Source: Vicia villosa (Eukaryota > Streptophyta > Magnoliopsida > Fabales > Fabaceae). Taken from it: a DNA stretch of 64,000 bases. This document shows positions 45,911-58,636 of this stretch, in pieces (the first letter of the stretch is position 1; each line of letters starts with the position of its first letter). The DNA lies in NCBI RefSeq assembly GCF_029867415.1, contig NC_081185.1, forward strand, positions 48,229,791 through 48,293,790, given 5' to 3'. Position numbers and translations under genes: made by a program. Under the pieces are notes generated by a model. That model worked only from the letters and a program-made list of their open reading frames with translations. It did no database searches and was not told the DNA's origin.

Positions 45911-46755
45911 TTTTGGCTATCATGTCGTCCACATAAACTTCTATTTCTTTATGCATCATGTCATGAAAGAGAGTAGTCATTGCCCTTTGGTAAGTTGCAC
46001 CTGCATTCTTTAATCCAAACGACATCACTTTGTAGCAAAAGGTACCCCATGGGGTGATGAAAGATGTCTTCTCCATGTCTTCGGGAGCCATCTTGATCTG
46101 ATTATAACCGGAGAACCCGTCCATGAAGGAAAAGACGTTGAACTTAGCGGTGTTATCGACCAGCATGTCGATATGTGGTAATGGAAAGTCATCTTTGGGA
46201 CTGGCTTTGTTCAAGTCACGGTAGTCAACACACATTCTGACTTTTCCATCTTTCTTCGGAACTGGCACTATGTTGGCCAACCATTGAGGATACTCCGAGG
46301 TGACAAGAAAACCTGCGTCGAGCTGTTTTTGAACTTCCACTTTGATCTTGTTAGCCATATCAGGGTGAGTCCTTCGCAATTTTTGCTTAACTGGCGGACA
46401 TTCTGGCTTCAACGGCAAGTAATGCTGAACAATATTGGTATCCAACCCAGGCATGTCTTGGTAGGACCAGGCAAACACGTCAACATATTCTTTGAGAAGG
46501 TCTGTCAACTTACTCTTGACATCAGCATCAAGCAGCGATCCAATGGTCACTTCTTTTTTGTCTTCTTCAGAACCCAAGTTGATCTTTTCTAAAGGCTCTT
46601 TGTGAGGCAGAATGGCTCTTTCCTCATGCTTAAGTAATCGAGAGATCTCGTCCGGGATCTCCTCTTCTTCCTCTTCTTCGGCTTCGAACACAGGAAACTC
46701 AAAGTTGGGAGAGGGCATAGGGTTATTGCATTCAATGGGTTTATCAATAGTAAAT
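45911..46755 (-). pseudogene. E3 reverse transcriptase, N-terminal part
   Basis: Begins at the splice acceptor. An acidic linker is followed by RT blocks PKKDGKVRMCVDYRDLNKA, FSFMDGFSGYNQI and the active-site YVDD (45924-45935), without internal stops. Coding similarity ends a few residues later, near 45,910, where LTR-like sequence follows; the thumb, RNase H and integrase are deleted. Confidence 0.9.
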
Positions 46756-47111
46756 CTGCACATGTGATTTATATCTATTTTAGAAAATTTATGAATGCAA
46801 GAGTGTATGCAGATTTTTTTGAAAAGTTTTTTTTATTTTATTTTGGTTTTTTAGGATTACCATTTCCAAAAAAAAGCAAAAATAAAACATATAATGTAGG
46901 GAATTCAAAATGACACTTTATTTATGATTCATCTTTGAAACAAAGCCCTAAACACAAACTCATTTGTCTTGGGCAGGACAAAGAGGGGAACTTTTAAAAA
47001 CAAAGCCCTATACACAAAGTTATTTGGGCGGAACATTTAAAAGCAAAGCCCTATAAAACATCTATCTGCTTTGGGCAAGGCAGGAGGTCAAAATAACAGC
47101 GAGGTGATTAC
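46756..47111 (-). other. E3 intron between protease and RT
   Basis: Donor GTAATC at 47111 (preceded by TCAAA as in E1) and acceptor TGTGCAG ending at 46756 (minus). It is 356 bp with stops. The frame is kept across it. Finding it at the same place in a diverged Ogre supports the prediction in E1. Confidence 0.78.
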
Positions 47112-50100
47112 TTTGAGCGGCGAACAACATTCGGGACGTCGACAGCTTTCCAGTAGCAACGAACTCCTCTGTGTATTATGTATTCAGGAAAATTCTCCTC
47201 AGAATTATCTTCAGTATTGACATTGACCGGTGGTCGAGCAGGATTTGAAGGTCCTGGTTTGTCAACCTTGTTCTTTGTAGAGTTGAAACGGTCTTCTCCT
47301 ACTTCTTGAAGAGCATAAGACGAGTCACAATGTTCAGAATTTTCAGGATGTATTTCCCAGTCTCCAGGATGAAGAGATTCATTGTCAGCGACACTTTCTG
47401 AGTCAGTTGCGGGACCATCTTCCCCTTCATCTTCAAAAATGGCATTTATGTGATAATAACCATCTTCAGGATTATAAATCTTGGTAGATGCGTTGAAGCC
47501 GAAATCTTCAGTAATTTCAGGCTGCTGAGAAAATTGACAGGGCTGATAAGCCTCTTCTGGTTGACTATTATATTCAAAGGAATCTCCCCATCCAGTTGGT
47601 TGGATATCTTCAATCGCAACCTTTGAACTTTCAGGTGTAGTGTATTTCACCATATAATCAAATTTTCCACTTGGTTGTCCCATGGTGTCCCAGATCTCTG
47701 CAGGAACAGGCTCAGTTTCTTTGCCTTTGGGTTTCTCCGAAGGAGGATATGGTTCTTCCTGAGATATATATCCCGAGTCATTGAGATAACATTTCCATTC
47801 TTCTTCAGGATCAGGTAGACCTTCTTCAATGCATTCTTCGATAAGGACATTAACCTCTTGAGGATTTGGGTTAAGGAATCCTCCACTGATGAATGTTTCT
47901 TTGATCGGTCGAAGGGTTTCATCCTTCTTGGTGCAGTTTGAGAACGTTGGTGAACATTCGAGTCCTGCTTTAGTTTCATTCTTGGTCGGGATCACAACTT
48001 GCCCCCAGCCAGTGGTAGTTCCATCTTTCACTACTTTTACTGCCTCTTTGTAAGAAGAGATCGATGCTTTCTTCTTGGAAGATTCGTCTTCTAAAGAGAG
48101 ACCTTGGAACTGCGTTCCTTCCACATCATCAGCACTGATGAAAGAGAAATTGGATAAATGACTCACCATCAAGGCTTGTTCTCCACTTATCGTTACCAAT
48201 TTTCCATTTGTTACAAATTTTAACTTTTGATGGAGCGTAGAAGTTACTGCCCCTGCTTCATGGATCCATGGTCGTCCTAACAGACAGCTATAACAGATTT
48301 TCGCGATCCATCAAATGCTTTGACTACTACACCACTGAATTTCATAGGCATTCCTTGGTAAGACAAGCGAGCAAGAGTCGTCTTTGGCATCACATTCAAG
48401 GAAGATCCGGTGTCTACCAACACATTGGACAAAGAGTCTGACTGACAGTTCATAGAAATGTGCAAAGCAAGATTGTGATTTTTACCCTCCTCGGGGAGTT
48501 CTTCATCACAGAAGCTTAAATTGTTACAAGCTGTTATGTTGGCTATTATCCCATCAAAGTGATCAACAGTCACATCATAGTCTACAAAAGCTTGATCTAA
48601 GACCTTCATCAGGGCTTCCCTGTGGGCTTCAGAGTTTAAAAGCAATGAAAGTATTGAGATCTTTGAAGGAGTCTGCATAAGCTGATCCACAATTTTGTAT
48701 TCACTTCTTTTGATAAGCTTCAAAATTTCATCAAAATCAGGATTCACATTGGTTCCACTGGACTGACCAACATCAGTGTTTGTATTACTGACAGGAGTTT
48801 CCACAGGATTTCCCACTGGAACATTGACATGATTTTGTTCGGTCGCAGGAGCAACGGGTTGCTTTGAAGGTAGTGGAGTATACACACGTCCACTTCTTGT
48901 TACTCGACTCATATCAGCGATGTTCACGACAGATGAAAGAGTTGGTAAAGGAACTTCTTGTCCATTCTTTATCATTGTTGCATTGTTGTTGTATGGAACT
49001 GCCTTGTCAGAGTCATAAGGAACAGGTCCAGGTAGACAAATGATCAAAGGAGCAACAGGAACCTTTGGCTTGTTGTAAGTAACTTTTATGCGCTCAGGCA
49101 TGTTGAAATGAGGAATGATGACGTTAACTTTAGGCATTCCGAGTTGATATCTGAGACTAAAAGCTCATGCGGATAACATCCTATCATGTTAACTTCATTT
49201 TCATCCCTATTTCGGTAGATCTGAATAGTACCATTATCCAACAGAACTTGGAGATCTCTTCTCACAATCGAACATCCGTGAGGATCTACACAACATATGC
49301 TACAGGAACCATATTGATGCTGGCGAAAATTCTGCCCTCGACAGAGAGTGGCGTGCATTTGTACCAAATCGGCTCTTGAGTAATTGATATTATAGACTCG
49401 GTATGGACCAGGACATCCATACACCATGTTTACAACATGCCCTCCATGATTGGGCAGCGGATTTGCTTGCACATTTGGATTCAAATTTCTGAAAGAGAGA
49501 AGATTAGATCTAACCAACCTCTGAACTTCATATTTCAAAGCTATGCAATGCTCAAGATCATGGCCAGGTGCTCCTTGATGATAAGGGCATGAGACCTCTG
49601 CTTTGTATCACTATGGGAGTTTCTCAGGTACTGGTGGTGGTGCTTTAGTTTGAACAAGACCTCTTTCAATCAAAGCAGGGTACAACTCTGTGTAGGTCAT
49701 TGGAATCGGATCGAACTGTGGAGCTCTTTGCACACGATTCTGATTATTGTTGAACTGCTGAGCCTGTTGTCGAGGCTGTTGTTGTTGAAACTGCGGGGTA
49801 AATCCCGGATTCGGTGCTGTATTAACAACTGGCGCAATAGCAGCAATCTGTTGTCGACGATTGACGTTTCCTCTTGGCTTTCCCTGGGATACCATGTCAA
49901 CACTTTGTTCTTTCTTCTTTTGGAAACCACCTCCAAAATTTTTGGTTCCGCTTGAAGATCCACCTTCTTTAGTTAGACGTCCGGTTCGGACTCCTTCTTC
50001 TAGACGCATCCCCATGTTTACCATTTCGGTGAAATCACTTGGAGCACTAGCAATCATGCGTTCATAATAAAACGGGCCAAGAGTATTCAAGAAGATCTTT

Positions 50101-51052
50101 GTCATCTCTTTCTCTTTTAACGGTGGATTAATCTGAGCAGCAGTTTCTCTCCATCGTTGGGCATATTCTTTGAAAGCTTCATGGTCTTTCTGAGCCATGC
50201 ATCGAAGCTGACTCTGTCTGGAGCCATATCCGAGTTGTATTTGTATTGTCGGACAAAGGCCTCACCTAGGTCATTGAAAGTCCGAATATTGGTGCTATCC
50301 AAACCTGTATACCACTTCAGTGCGGCACCAGTCAAACTGTCTTGAAAGTAATGGATGAGCAACTGATGATTATCTGCATAAGTAGACATCTTTCTGGCAT
50401 ACATCACGAGATGACTTTGTGGACAAGAACTTCCTTTGTACTTTTCAAAGTCAGGGACCTTGAATTTAGCTGGTATTTGTACACTGGGAACTAAGCATAG
50501 CTCCTGGGCATTCTTTCCAAACAAATCTTTTCCACGGATAGCCTTGACTTCTAGCTGCATCTTGTTGAACTGTTCTTGGAGATCTTCCACAAGATTACGC
50601 TGATTTGTGCTATCACCTTGATCATGATAAATCTCATTGCCATCATAAGGAACTGTGTGAACCGTAGGGGTCGGAACTGTCATAGTGGGTTGAGAAAGTG
50701 CCATAGTAATCTGGGAAAAAGTTACCTCTGAATGTGGAATAAACACCGAACCTTGTGCAGCAGGCGCTTCAGTTGTAGCTGTTTGAACCCCAGAGAAATT
50801 ATGGCGGAAACCTGTACCAAAGCTAAAAGGCGTGCCCCAACCTTCTGGCATGGAGAAAGATGGAATACCGAATGCAACTGTAGAAACTGGAGTAGTGACT
50901 TCAGATGTTACTGTTGTTTGACTGTTGGGTGGCGGCGGCTGATTCTGTGCGGCCATTAAGGAGTCAACCAGAGTAGTGAGACTTTCCAATTTTTCTTGAA
51001 GGGTGGTCACTGTACCACGGTGCTCAATATTCTCTTGTTCAGAGTGTTCCAT
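47112..51052 (-). pseudogene. E3 gag-protease, broken
   Basis: The ATG at 51052 starts gag: Pro/Thr-rich N-terminus, gag core (KFKVPDFEKYKG, HYFQDSLTGAALKWY, EYAQRWRETA), Gln/Asn-rich stretch, then a C-x2-H type knuckle near 49,560-49,600. Breaks seen: a frameshift near 50,205, stops TAG-TGA at 49,608-49,613, a frameshift near 49,130, and a deletion of about 30 codons with frameshift at about 48,294 between the DTGS active site (near 48,410) and the CLLGRPW block. The last 363 codons (47108-48199) form an acidic linker, much longer than in E1, up to the splice donor. Confidence 0.9.
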
Positions 51053-51361
51053 TACTCTTCTTCTGCTTGAACGAGTATTGTATCTGTGATCTGATTGCGA
51101 ACGCGGTCGAGAAACTTTGAGACGCGACAGCTTGACGATCTAATGGAGAAAGATCCAAAAGATGAGACTCTATACAACAGACTCGATATGCAGAATGATG
51201 TATGCAAAAAGAAATTTATGATTTTTCCAAACGTTTTAAAGATTATTTCCTTGCAAGCATTTGAACACAAACAATTCTTTTATTGAAATAATGGGAAATG
51301 TTACAACATTGGAGCGTAGCTCCTTACAGAATCAAATGAAACATGAAAATCTAAACAAATC
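51053..51361 (-). other. E3 spacer between ORF1 and gag
   Basis: About 310 bp, noncoding; equivalent to 22679-23083 in E1. No further signal seen. Confidence 0.55.
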
Positions 51362-52891
51362 CTAAACATCTTCATCAGACGAAGAACCAAATGCATTGTG
51401 CAGGTTGAGCTTCATGATTTCTTTCCCATAGTAAGCTTTCAACTCGGCCTTTTCAGCTCTCAGCTTGTCAACCACATTCTTCCAATTGTCAGGTATCGGA
51501 GCGTTGCTTGTTGAGCCTTCAAGCTTTTTCTTGCTTTCTTTGATATATCTTCTGATTGCGGCATCTTTCCGACGGATCTTCTCATCTTTGTTCATGAGCC
51601 ATCCATCCTGATAATAGAGAGTTTCTTCATGTTCTTTCACTTGTTTCTTCAACTTTCTATTTTCCACATCAGTTCTTCGAAACTTTTCTTCCCAAGCGTC
51701 TTTTTCTATCCTCATCTTGGTCAAAGTGTCTTGGTATTCCTCCATAGTGGGAATGTTGGGTCGTTGAGGTACCACAGGGAACATGGGTTTTTCATAATCA
51801 TAAGGCATTTGAAACTCCTTTGCCCTTTTCTTTACCCAACAGATGTAGGTGTTCGTAGCGATACAGTTCCTTATCTCACCTTTTTCTTTCCATCGGATGT
51901 CGTACCAGGCTTTCACCATTTTTGTTTTCAACCCTTGAGGATCATTTCCTTCCTGATAGAAGTAGCTTTCCACTGTAGGGCCAATGGGTTTAGTTGAATT
52001 TGCATACCCGAGTTTTCGTCGGGCTAGGACCGGATTGTAGTTAATTCCTCCTTGTGTACCAATGAGGGGTACGTTGGCGAATTCTCCACAACTTTCAATG
52101 GTTTCTGTACCGCAGCGAGCCAAGGTATACCACTGAATATCATTATTAGTAAGAGACATAAGTCTTTGAGACCAACGTAAACCTTCTCGGTTTTCCGTGA
52201 AAATGGGAGACTTAGGTAAGTGTGAAACAATCCATTTAAACAACAGAGGTGCACAACATACAATAATTCCACCACCTTGGTGATTCCTATGATGGACAGA
52301 GAAATACATGTCACCAAGCAGAGTCGGAACAGGATTTCCATTCAAAAAGACCTTTATGGCATTGATATCAACAAAGTCGTCGATATTGGGAAACAGAACC
52401 AACCTATAGATGAGCAAGGCTAGTACAGCTTCAAAAGCTATCATGCTACCAGTCTCGATGAAATCAAAGGCTCTCTTTATTAGAAACTATGAAGGAAAAC
52501 CTGGAAGGTTTCCTTTGGTAGTCCAATTACTCTCTATTTCAGATTTCCTCAAGTGGGTACCTGTTGCAATGACTCGTGACTTAGGAATGGCTTCCAAACC
52601 ATTGAAAGGTATTTTGTCAGACACAGGAATACCCAAAAGATTGGCATATTCTTCCAAGGTTGGTACCAACTGATAGTCTGGAAAGGTAAAACACCGGTAG
52701 ACGGGATCATAAAACTGAACCAGAGTTTTGAGAAGTCCTTCATCAACATGAGTGTTCAAGATAGGCAAAAGCTTTCCATGGCTTTTCCTGAAATCAGAAG
52801 GATCTTGTACAAAAGACGCTAACTCTTTCAGTCTTTCCACATTAGGCTCTTTGAAACCGTACCTCTTGGTATGCCTTTTTACCCACTCCAT
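51362..52891 (-). pseudogene. E3 ORF1, Ogre-specific protein
   Basis: 509 codons from ATG 52891, broken once by TAG at 52487-52489. The blocks VQFYDPVYRCFTFPDYQLVPTLEE and CGEFANVPLIGTQGGINYNP match the E1 copy. The C-terminal third is a charged coiled coil ending in an acidic tail. The role in the Ogre life cycle is unknown. Confidence 0.88.
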
Positions 52892-53674
52892 AACCTAATC
52901 CTATAATGTTTGCAAAGAAAATTCTCTAATTGTTTGGAAAAAATCATGTTTTTATGGAAAAAGATTTTTTTTATTTTTTTATGGATGTATGAATGCATGG
53001 ATGCATGGATGCCACATATTCAAACATGGTAAAGCGAACATGGTAACGCAAACATGGTACTGTAAACATGGCAATACAAACATGGTAACACACACATGGT
53101 ACACACAGGTTCAAAGGTCCAGCGTCACGAGCATGAGGTCAGAGAACCAAACATGGGATAGTTCTAGTTAATCACCTGCAAAACATGTTCTACTGATACG
53201 TCAGAGTCTACATCTTTCTTTCGGATATTACCGGCTTTCCACAATTAAACTCATGAGCCAGCAATATTCTCAAGAAAAACTCGTCTGAGTGTGGTTCTCC
53301 GCATGAGAACTAATCCAAGTCTTCACTTGAATAGTTTCTGCACCACAACCTACTAAGGCCAGGATGGGTTGGGGTTCTACAGCCAACTCAGCTTCTACAG
53401 TTCAATGAAAGCAATAATGTCTTCGCAACTAAACTTGCTAAACATATATTACAAACATGGAACCTCCACTGAGCGGAAGGATTCTCACGTGCGCCTGCAC
53501 ATGACTATACCCTCCACCTAATTCTTATGTGTACTTAATCCGGGTTAGGATTTGTCCATAATGTATCACTTGTAACAGAACCACACAAGTAACAGAACCA
53601 AAGAACCAAACAAGAACAAAATAAAAACAAAACAAATAGAAATAACCCTTTCTTTGGAAACAATAAAAAGAAAA
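52892..53674 (-). other. E3 5' leader with 14-bp minisatellite
   Basis: Noncoding leader between PBS and ORF1. ACATGG recurs on the plus strand at 53024, 53038, 53052, 53066, 53080 and 53094, an exact 14-bp period. Just before it, an 8-bp ATGGATGC-like repeat spans 52981-53012. The rest has no gene. Confidence 0.75.
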
Positions 53675-53692
53675 TCCCCAGTGGAGTCGCCA
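53675..53692 (-). other. E3 primer binding site (tRNA-Arg type)
   Basis: The minus strand reads TGGCGACTCCACTGGGGA, six bases from the LTR end. It is the classic Ogre site and differs from that of E1 at two positions, so the two use different tRNA-Arg sequences or the E1 site has drifted. Confidence 0.92.
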
Positions 53693-54381
53693 TTTTTCTG
53701 TCGCGGGGAAAAATCGTTGTCTTTTTTCGGGATGAGACACTTGATGCCTTCTTTGGGCTCGAGTGCTCAAAAAATGATTTTTCTTTTGTACCGACCAAAC
53801 TTTTTATTGTTTCCAAAAGAGGAAAAGGAAAAAAGCTGCAATAACCTAAAAGTGGGGGGAGAGATCTTAGGTAAGAGGGTTGGTTATACGAAGGGAAGGT
53901 ATTAGCACCCAACGTATCTATAGTACTCTATAGGTTTCTTTGTTTTGTTTATTCCATTCTTGTTATGGTGGAGGTTCTTGTGAGAAAGAGGTGGGACCTA
54001 AAGTGTTTGTTTGATTATGCTCGCAAAGATCATCGCGATCCTCTGCATACATATCCCTTAGAGGGAATCAGAGCATCTGTAGCTCGGGGTCTACGGGTGC
54101 TAAGGTTTGAGTGGTTTGAGAGAGAAGTTTTGCTCGCCAAGGATACGACCTTGTGCCTACGTATTCTCAAAGGGATGTTGAGAAAGTCAGAGCAATCGTA
54201 GTTCCCACTTATGCTAGTGGAAGCAAAGGATAAGAGACAAATGTCATCTTAATGCTAGATGTATCTAATCTATATCATCACATACATCTGTTTGATTTTT
54301 GTTTGAAAATCTTTTCATTATAAGCCCTGGGCTGTGCCACTTATGGTGCTTAGAATGATAAAGATGTTTTTGTTTGTTTAA

Positions 54382-54580
54382 CCAGCCTTGTGGCAAAAAC
54401 TTTCAATGAAGTCAGCCTTGTGACAAAAAGTTTTGATTAATCAGCCAGCCTTGTGGCAAAAGTTTCAATGAAGTCAGCCTTGTGACAAAAACTTTGATTA
54501 ATCAGCCAGTATGGTGGCAAAACGGTTTGATTGATTAACCAGCCTTGTGGCAAAAAAGTTTGATTGATTGATTGATTGTT
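54382..54580 (-). repeat. CAGCCTTGTGGCAAAA tandem array in L3
   Basis: Six to seven copies of (plus strand) CAGCCTTGTG(G/A)CAAAA alternate with short GATTAATCAGC and AATGAAGT spacers, about 35-40 bp per copy. Confidence 0.8.
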
Positions 54581-54670
54581 TGTGATGATATAGATGAGAT
54601 ACTCCTATCATAGAGATGATAAATGTCTAATCTCCTAGGGTATTTGATTTGGATATTGGGGATGCTTATA

Positions 54671-54840
54671 AGAAGCCTGTGGGTCCTTGTACGAAGCCCA
54701 AGAGGAGGCTATCCGAGGGTCCTTGCATTGTAAGCCCAAGAGGAGGCTATGGGAGGGACAATCCAGGGTCCTTGCATTGTAAGCCCAAGAGGAGGCTATG
54801 GGAGGGTCACTCGTTTGTACAAAGCCCAAGGGGAGGCATG
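54671..54840 (-). repeat. AAGCCCAAGAGGAGGCTA array in L3
   Basis: Four copies of (plus strand) AAGCCCAAGAGGAGGCTA with GGGTCCTTGCATTGT between, about 45-65 bp apart; a further relic is near 54,926. Confidence 0.8.
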
Positions 54841-56033
54841 GTATAGTTGGTTTGAGCTCTTAGAGCGATTTCACCGGGAAACCATACTCTATGTCCTAAC
54901 CTAAACTAGGGAGATTCTTTGCACGAAGCCCAATAGGAGGCTATGGGGAACCTAGTGTTGTACTAAGTTGAACAAGCATATATAACACAATCACAAGTAT
55001 GAACAAGTACGAACAAACATGAACAAGTACATGAACAAATATGAACAGTTATATATATATATGACAAAGTGTGTGTATATAATGGAGTTTATGAAGGAAA
55101 TATACTTGTAAGCATGCTCCATTTGTATACACGGTGGCTCGGGACTTATACTCGGGGAGAGGCCCACTTGAATTTATTCAAAGCTATGTAAACAGGTATT
55201 CACAAAAGGGCTTGGGACTTATACCTACATGGAGGCCCATGGTATTTTTGGGAAGATTTAAAGAAAACCTTCATTTTTGAATAGTTATTCAAGGTTAAAA
55301 AATCAAATTGATCGAGATATGTACAAAAGGGTGTACAATGAAATACCTAATTTCATGTACGGGAATGGGACTTATACTTATGTGGAGGCCCGTGTTTTAT
55401 TTTATAAAACATGGTTGATTGTTTTGAAAAAAGATGCGAGGTTTGAAAAACTGTTTGAAAGTTTTTGTTTTGAAAGAAGTTTATTGTTTAAAGAAGAAAA
55501 AAACTGTATAAAAGGAAAAAGGAGTGGGTCTTATACTCTCTAATATATTCGAGAGGCCCCACATCGTTTTGAAAATCAATTGATCAATTAAAAAGATTTA
55601 ATCAATAGTTTCAAAAAGAAATGGTTTATCGTCTTTGAAAAGAATCGCGATCGCTTGTTTTAAAATGATTTGAATTTGAGAAAAGTCAACTTAATTAAGT
55701 TTAAATCAAATTTTAATGCTTAATTAAGACCTAAGTGATTTAGGGTTTGATCACAAAAAATATTTACAAGTGATTAGGTTTGAAAATTAAATGAAAAACA
55801 ATATTTAAAGTATTTAAAAACACTTAAAAATGTATCATTTTAAACCTAATTAAAAACATATTAAATAAATATATTTTTTGTGATTTTTCTTGATATTCAT
55901 AAAATATATATATTAAATGAAGAGTGTGTAAAAAATGAGTAAAAATTGAGTTGATTTGATTGGTTAAATTAAATGATGAAGTTGTGAAGAAAAATGAAGA
56001 AAAATAGTGTCAAAAAAAATGATTTGGTCCTGC

Positions 56034-56092
56034 CAGGGTTTGAACCCACGCCCTAAGGTTCACCACTCAAAACAACAACCAACTGAGCTGCG
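56034..56092 (-). other. tRNA-like module inside L3
   Basis: The minus strand has A box CAGCTCAGTTGG (56079-56090) and B box GGTTCAAACCC (about 56036-56046), 31 bp apart. It is in the LTR sense and at the place corresponding to the modules of the E3 3' LTR fragment. Confidence 0.62.
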
Positions 56093-58636
56093 CGTGCAGC
56101 TTGTTTATGATACGCGTTCAACACATTATATTTTAAAACAATTATTTGAATTCTTTGAACGAAAATCTGGCGCCAAGAACACACCCTAACTGAAATTCAA
56201 AAATCTTCAAAACTGTGTTGTTTTGATCGATCAAAGGGTCTATCTCACTCGGTTTTTCACGAGGAACATGATGGTGCCCTCATAATTCATTTATTTTCAC
56301 TCTAAGGGGGTCAATTTTCTGATGAACACGAAGAACCCTAATTCTGAGATTGATCATGAAATCGTGTATGTGCAAGATAAATAGCAATTGATTGAGGGTT
56401 AATGATCCTCATAGGTGCAGAAACAAGATGGTATGCTCACATTTCATTTATGATGCGTGCAAGTATGAGTTTGAAGTTCATGAGCACTTACCTTAAAAAC
56501 GGCACACCTGAGAATCGAATTCTTGCTTGGAGGTGTTACAGAAGTTGTTTGATGATCTGGATAGCTTCAATGGACCTTATGGAAGGTGTCTGGATGCTTG
56601 GAACCATCTGAATTCATCTGGGCATGGCCATGGTACCCGATCTGCATAAGCTTCAAGAGTGAATCGAATTTGATGATTCTGAGGTTATTGGCTATATGTG
56701 ATGGATTGGATAGTTCATATGTGATATATGGATGATGTTAGAAGTGATAGTTTGGACAGAATTGAGCCTGAATGAAAATTGGCATGATAAGTCTCATGTT
56801 ATGCATATTTGAGAAGTGAGGTAGTGATTTTGAGTTTTAGGTGTTTTTGGGGTGTATGGATGGATCAAACACATCCCATATGATGTTTATGAGTTGTGGG
56901 AAGCATTATTTTGCTCAGAACTTGCAAGGGATGGAACTTGCACTTTCTCCTCTTTGAAACTCATGAAACTTGCAATTCAAGAAAGAAGAGAGAAAACCTA
57001 TAATTGTGAGGTTTTGGTGTGAATTGAAGAGTGGAAATGACCTCTATTTATAGGCCATGAGTTCTGAATGCAGAGCCTTGCAACTTGCTTCTTCTTTGGT
57101 GATTTGGCATTTGGAGATAAAGTGGAATCTTTACATTTAATGCAAATGGTTAAAGTAACTAAACCATGGTTATTTTGGCCAAGCTTCTTATCCTCTTCCA
57201 TTCTGATCTCAAATCAGAAAATATCTACCAATTATTGCATCTATGCATCATTACTTGGATCATTTAGTAGAATAGTGCATAACTTTGGTAAAAATGGCTT
57301 ATAATTTCATGCATAAGGACCTCTAATGACAAAATTCAAAACCATAGCTATGCTCCATGTTTTTTCATGCTCTTGGACATTTTGGAAAGCTCATATTACA
57401 CACTTCAAAACCCTAGTTGAAAGTTTCTTCAAGACCTTTAAGGAAGTGGGTGAAAAAGATCCATGAACTTTGAAGAAAATGAGATTTTAAGTGAAATTTT
57501 CATAAAGTTCCAACTTTGAAACTCCATATCTCTTAAATGGTTGATCTTATGGAGAAAAATTATATGTGTCAAAGTTGTTTATTGGATCAAAATCTACAAC
57601 TTTCATGTTGGAAGTTTTTTTCAGTTTGTAGGTGAAATTTTGAGAAATTCCCTTCCAAAGTTTGGAAAAAACCATGAAAAACACTTAGAAATTTTTCTAA
57701 GTATGAAAAGTCAAACTTTTGACTTTTTGATTCTTGATTGATTTTCTTGATTTTTCTTGATCAAATGACTTCATATATCATATATTGATGATTCAAAACT
57801 TCAAAAGTCATGGTTGACCAAAATTCCCCAAAAGTCAATGGTGATCTTGTACAGTTGACTTTTTCAGACGAATCGCGTTTCTGGAGATTTCAAATGAAAC
57901 AGGCTATCCTCACCATATGAATGGTATGAATGGATCATATTGAAGCATTAGAGGATATTGAGCCATGGTTTGAGTTGTGGCACCATGTCCTGATTAAAAA
58001 GTCAGTGGTTTAGAGAATTAGGTCAAAAACCCTAATTGTTGACCAGATGAAATTGATGACTGTAGGTCTTGAATTGAGATACAATTTCCATTGTATGTTG
58101 TCATAGGGATTATTTGAAGATGATTGAAGCCTTTGATTGACTTCCTGTGGATTTTTAGGGTTTCCCAAATGTGATCCCTGATTTTGGTCCCTGATAGTTC
58201 AAAACCCTAATCTGATGATTTGCAATTTCACTGTTGATCATTCCTTGTGTAAGAGATGTTCTGAGCCAATGGATTAGGTCAAAATGATGCACTTGGGGTC
58301 TTGATATCATGTCCCAAGTCATTAGGTCAAATCCTGAGCAAAAGTCAGGAGTATGCTATCTTCAATCAAAACCCTAATCTGGTTGATTCAAAGCCTTTGA
58401 GCTTGTTGGAATGAATCTCTGAGGACCAAATGTTGATTGTTGATGAAGATGGTTCATTTGAGATGAAGGGAGAACAAAACCCTAATTGACTGTTTCTTGC
58501 ACTGATGAGTGATCTCTTGATTAAACCCTGCTGAGCACAAGTAACAAACACAAGCTATGCAATTTGTTAGAGATGCAAATGATGCATATGCAAATGATAT
58601 GAGGTGGTATCTTAGGTCAAAAATTGGGGTATGACA

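Larger units (their letters stand above)
44060..58636 (-). mobile_element. Ogre element E3
   Basis: Minus strand from 58636 downward: 5' LTR (4.9 kb), PBS, ORF1, gag, protease, intron and the first half of RT, which then joins an internal piece of LTR. One deletion seems to have removed the rest of RT, RNase H, integrase, the 3' UTR and the start of the 3' LTR. E3 inserted into the integrase of E4 at 58636/58637. The left edge abuts the end of L2 in the opposite orientation. Confidence 0.88.
53699..58636 (-). repeat. E3 5' LTR (L3)
   Basis: 4938 bp; minus-strand start TGTCATACCCCAATTTTTG at 58636 and end CCCCGCGACA at 53699. The TATA box CTATAAATAGAGG (minus) is at about 57,042-57,054. It includes two tandem arrays and a tRNA-like module in R/U5. 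No coding sequence. Confidence 0.92.
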
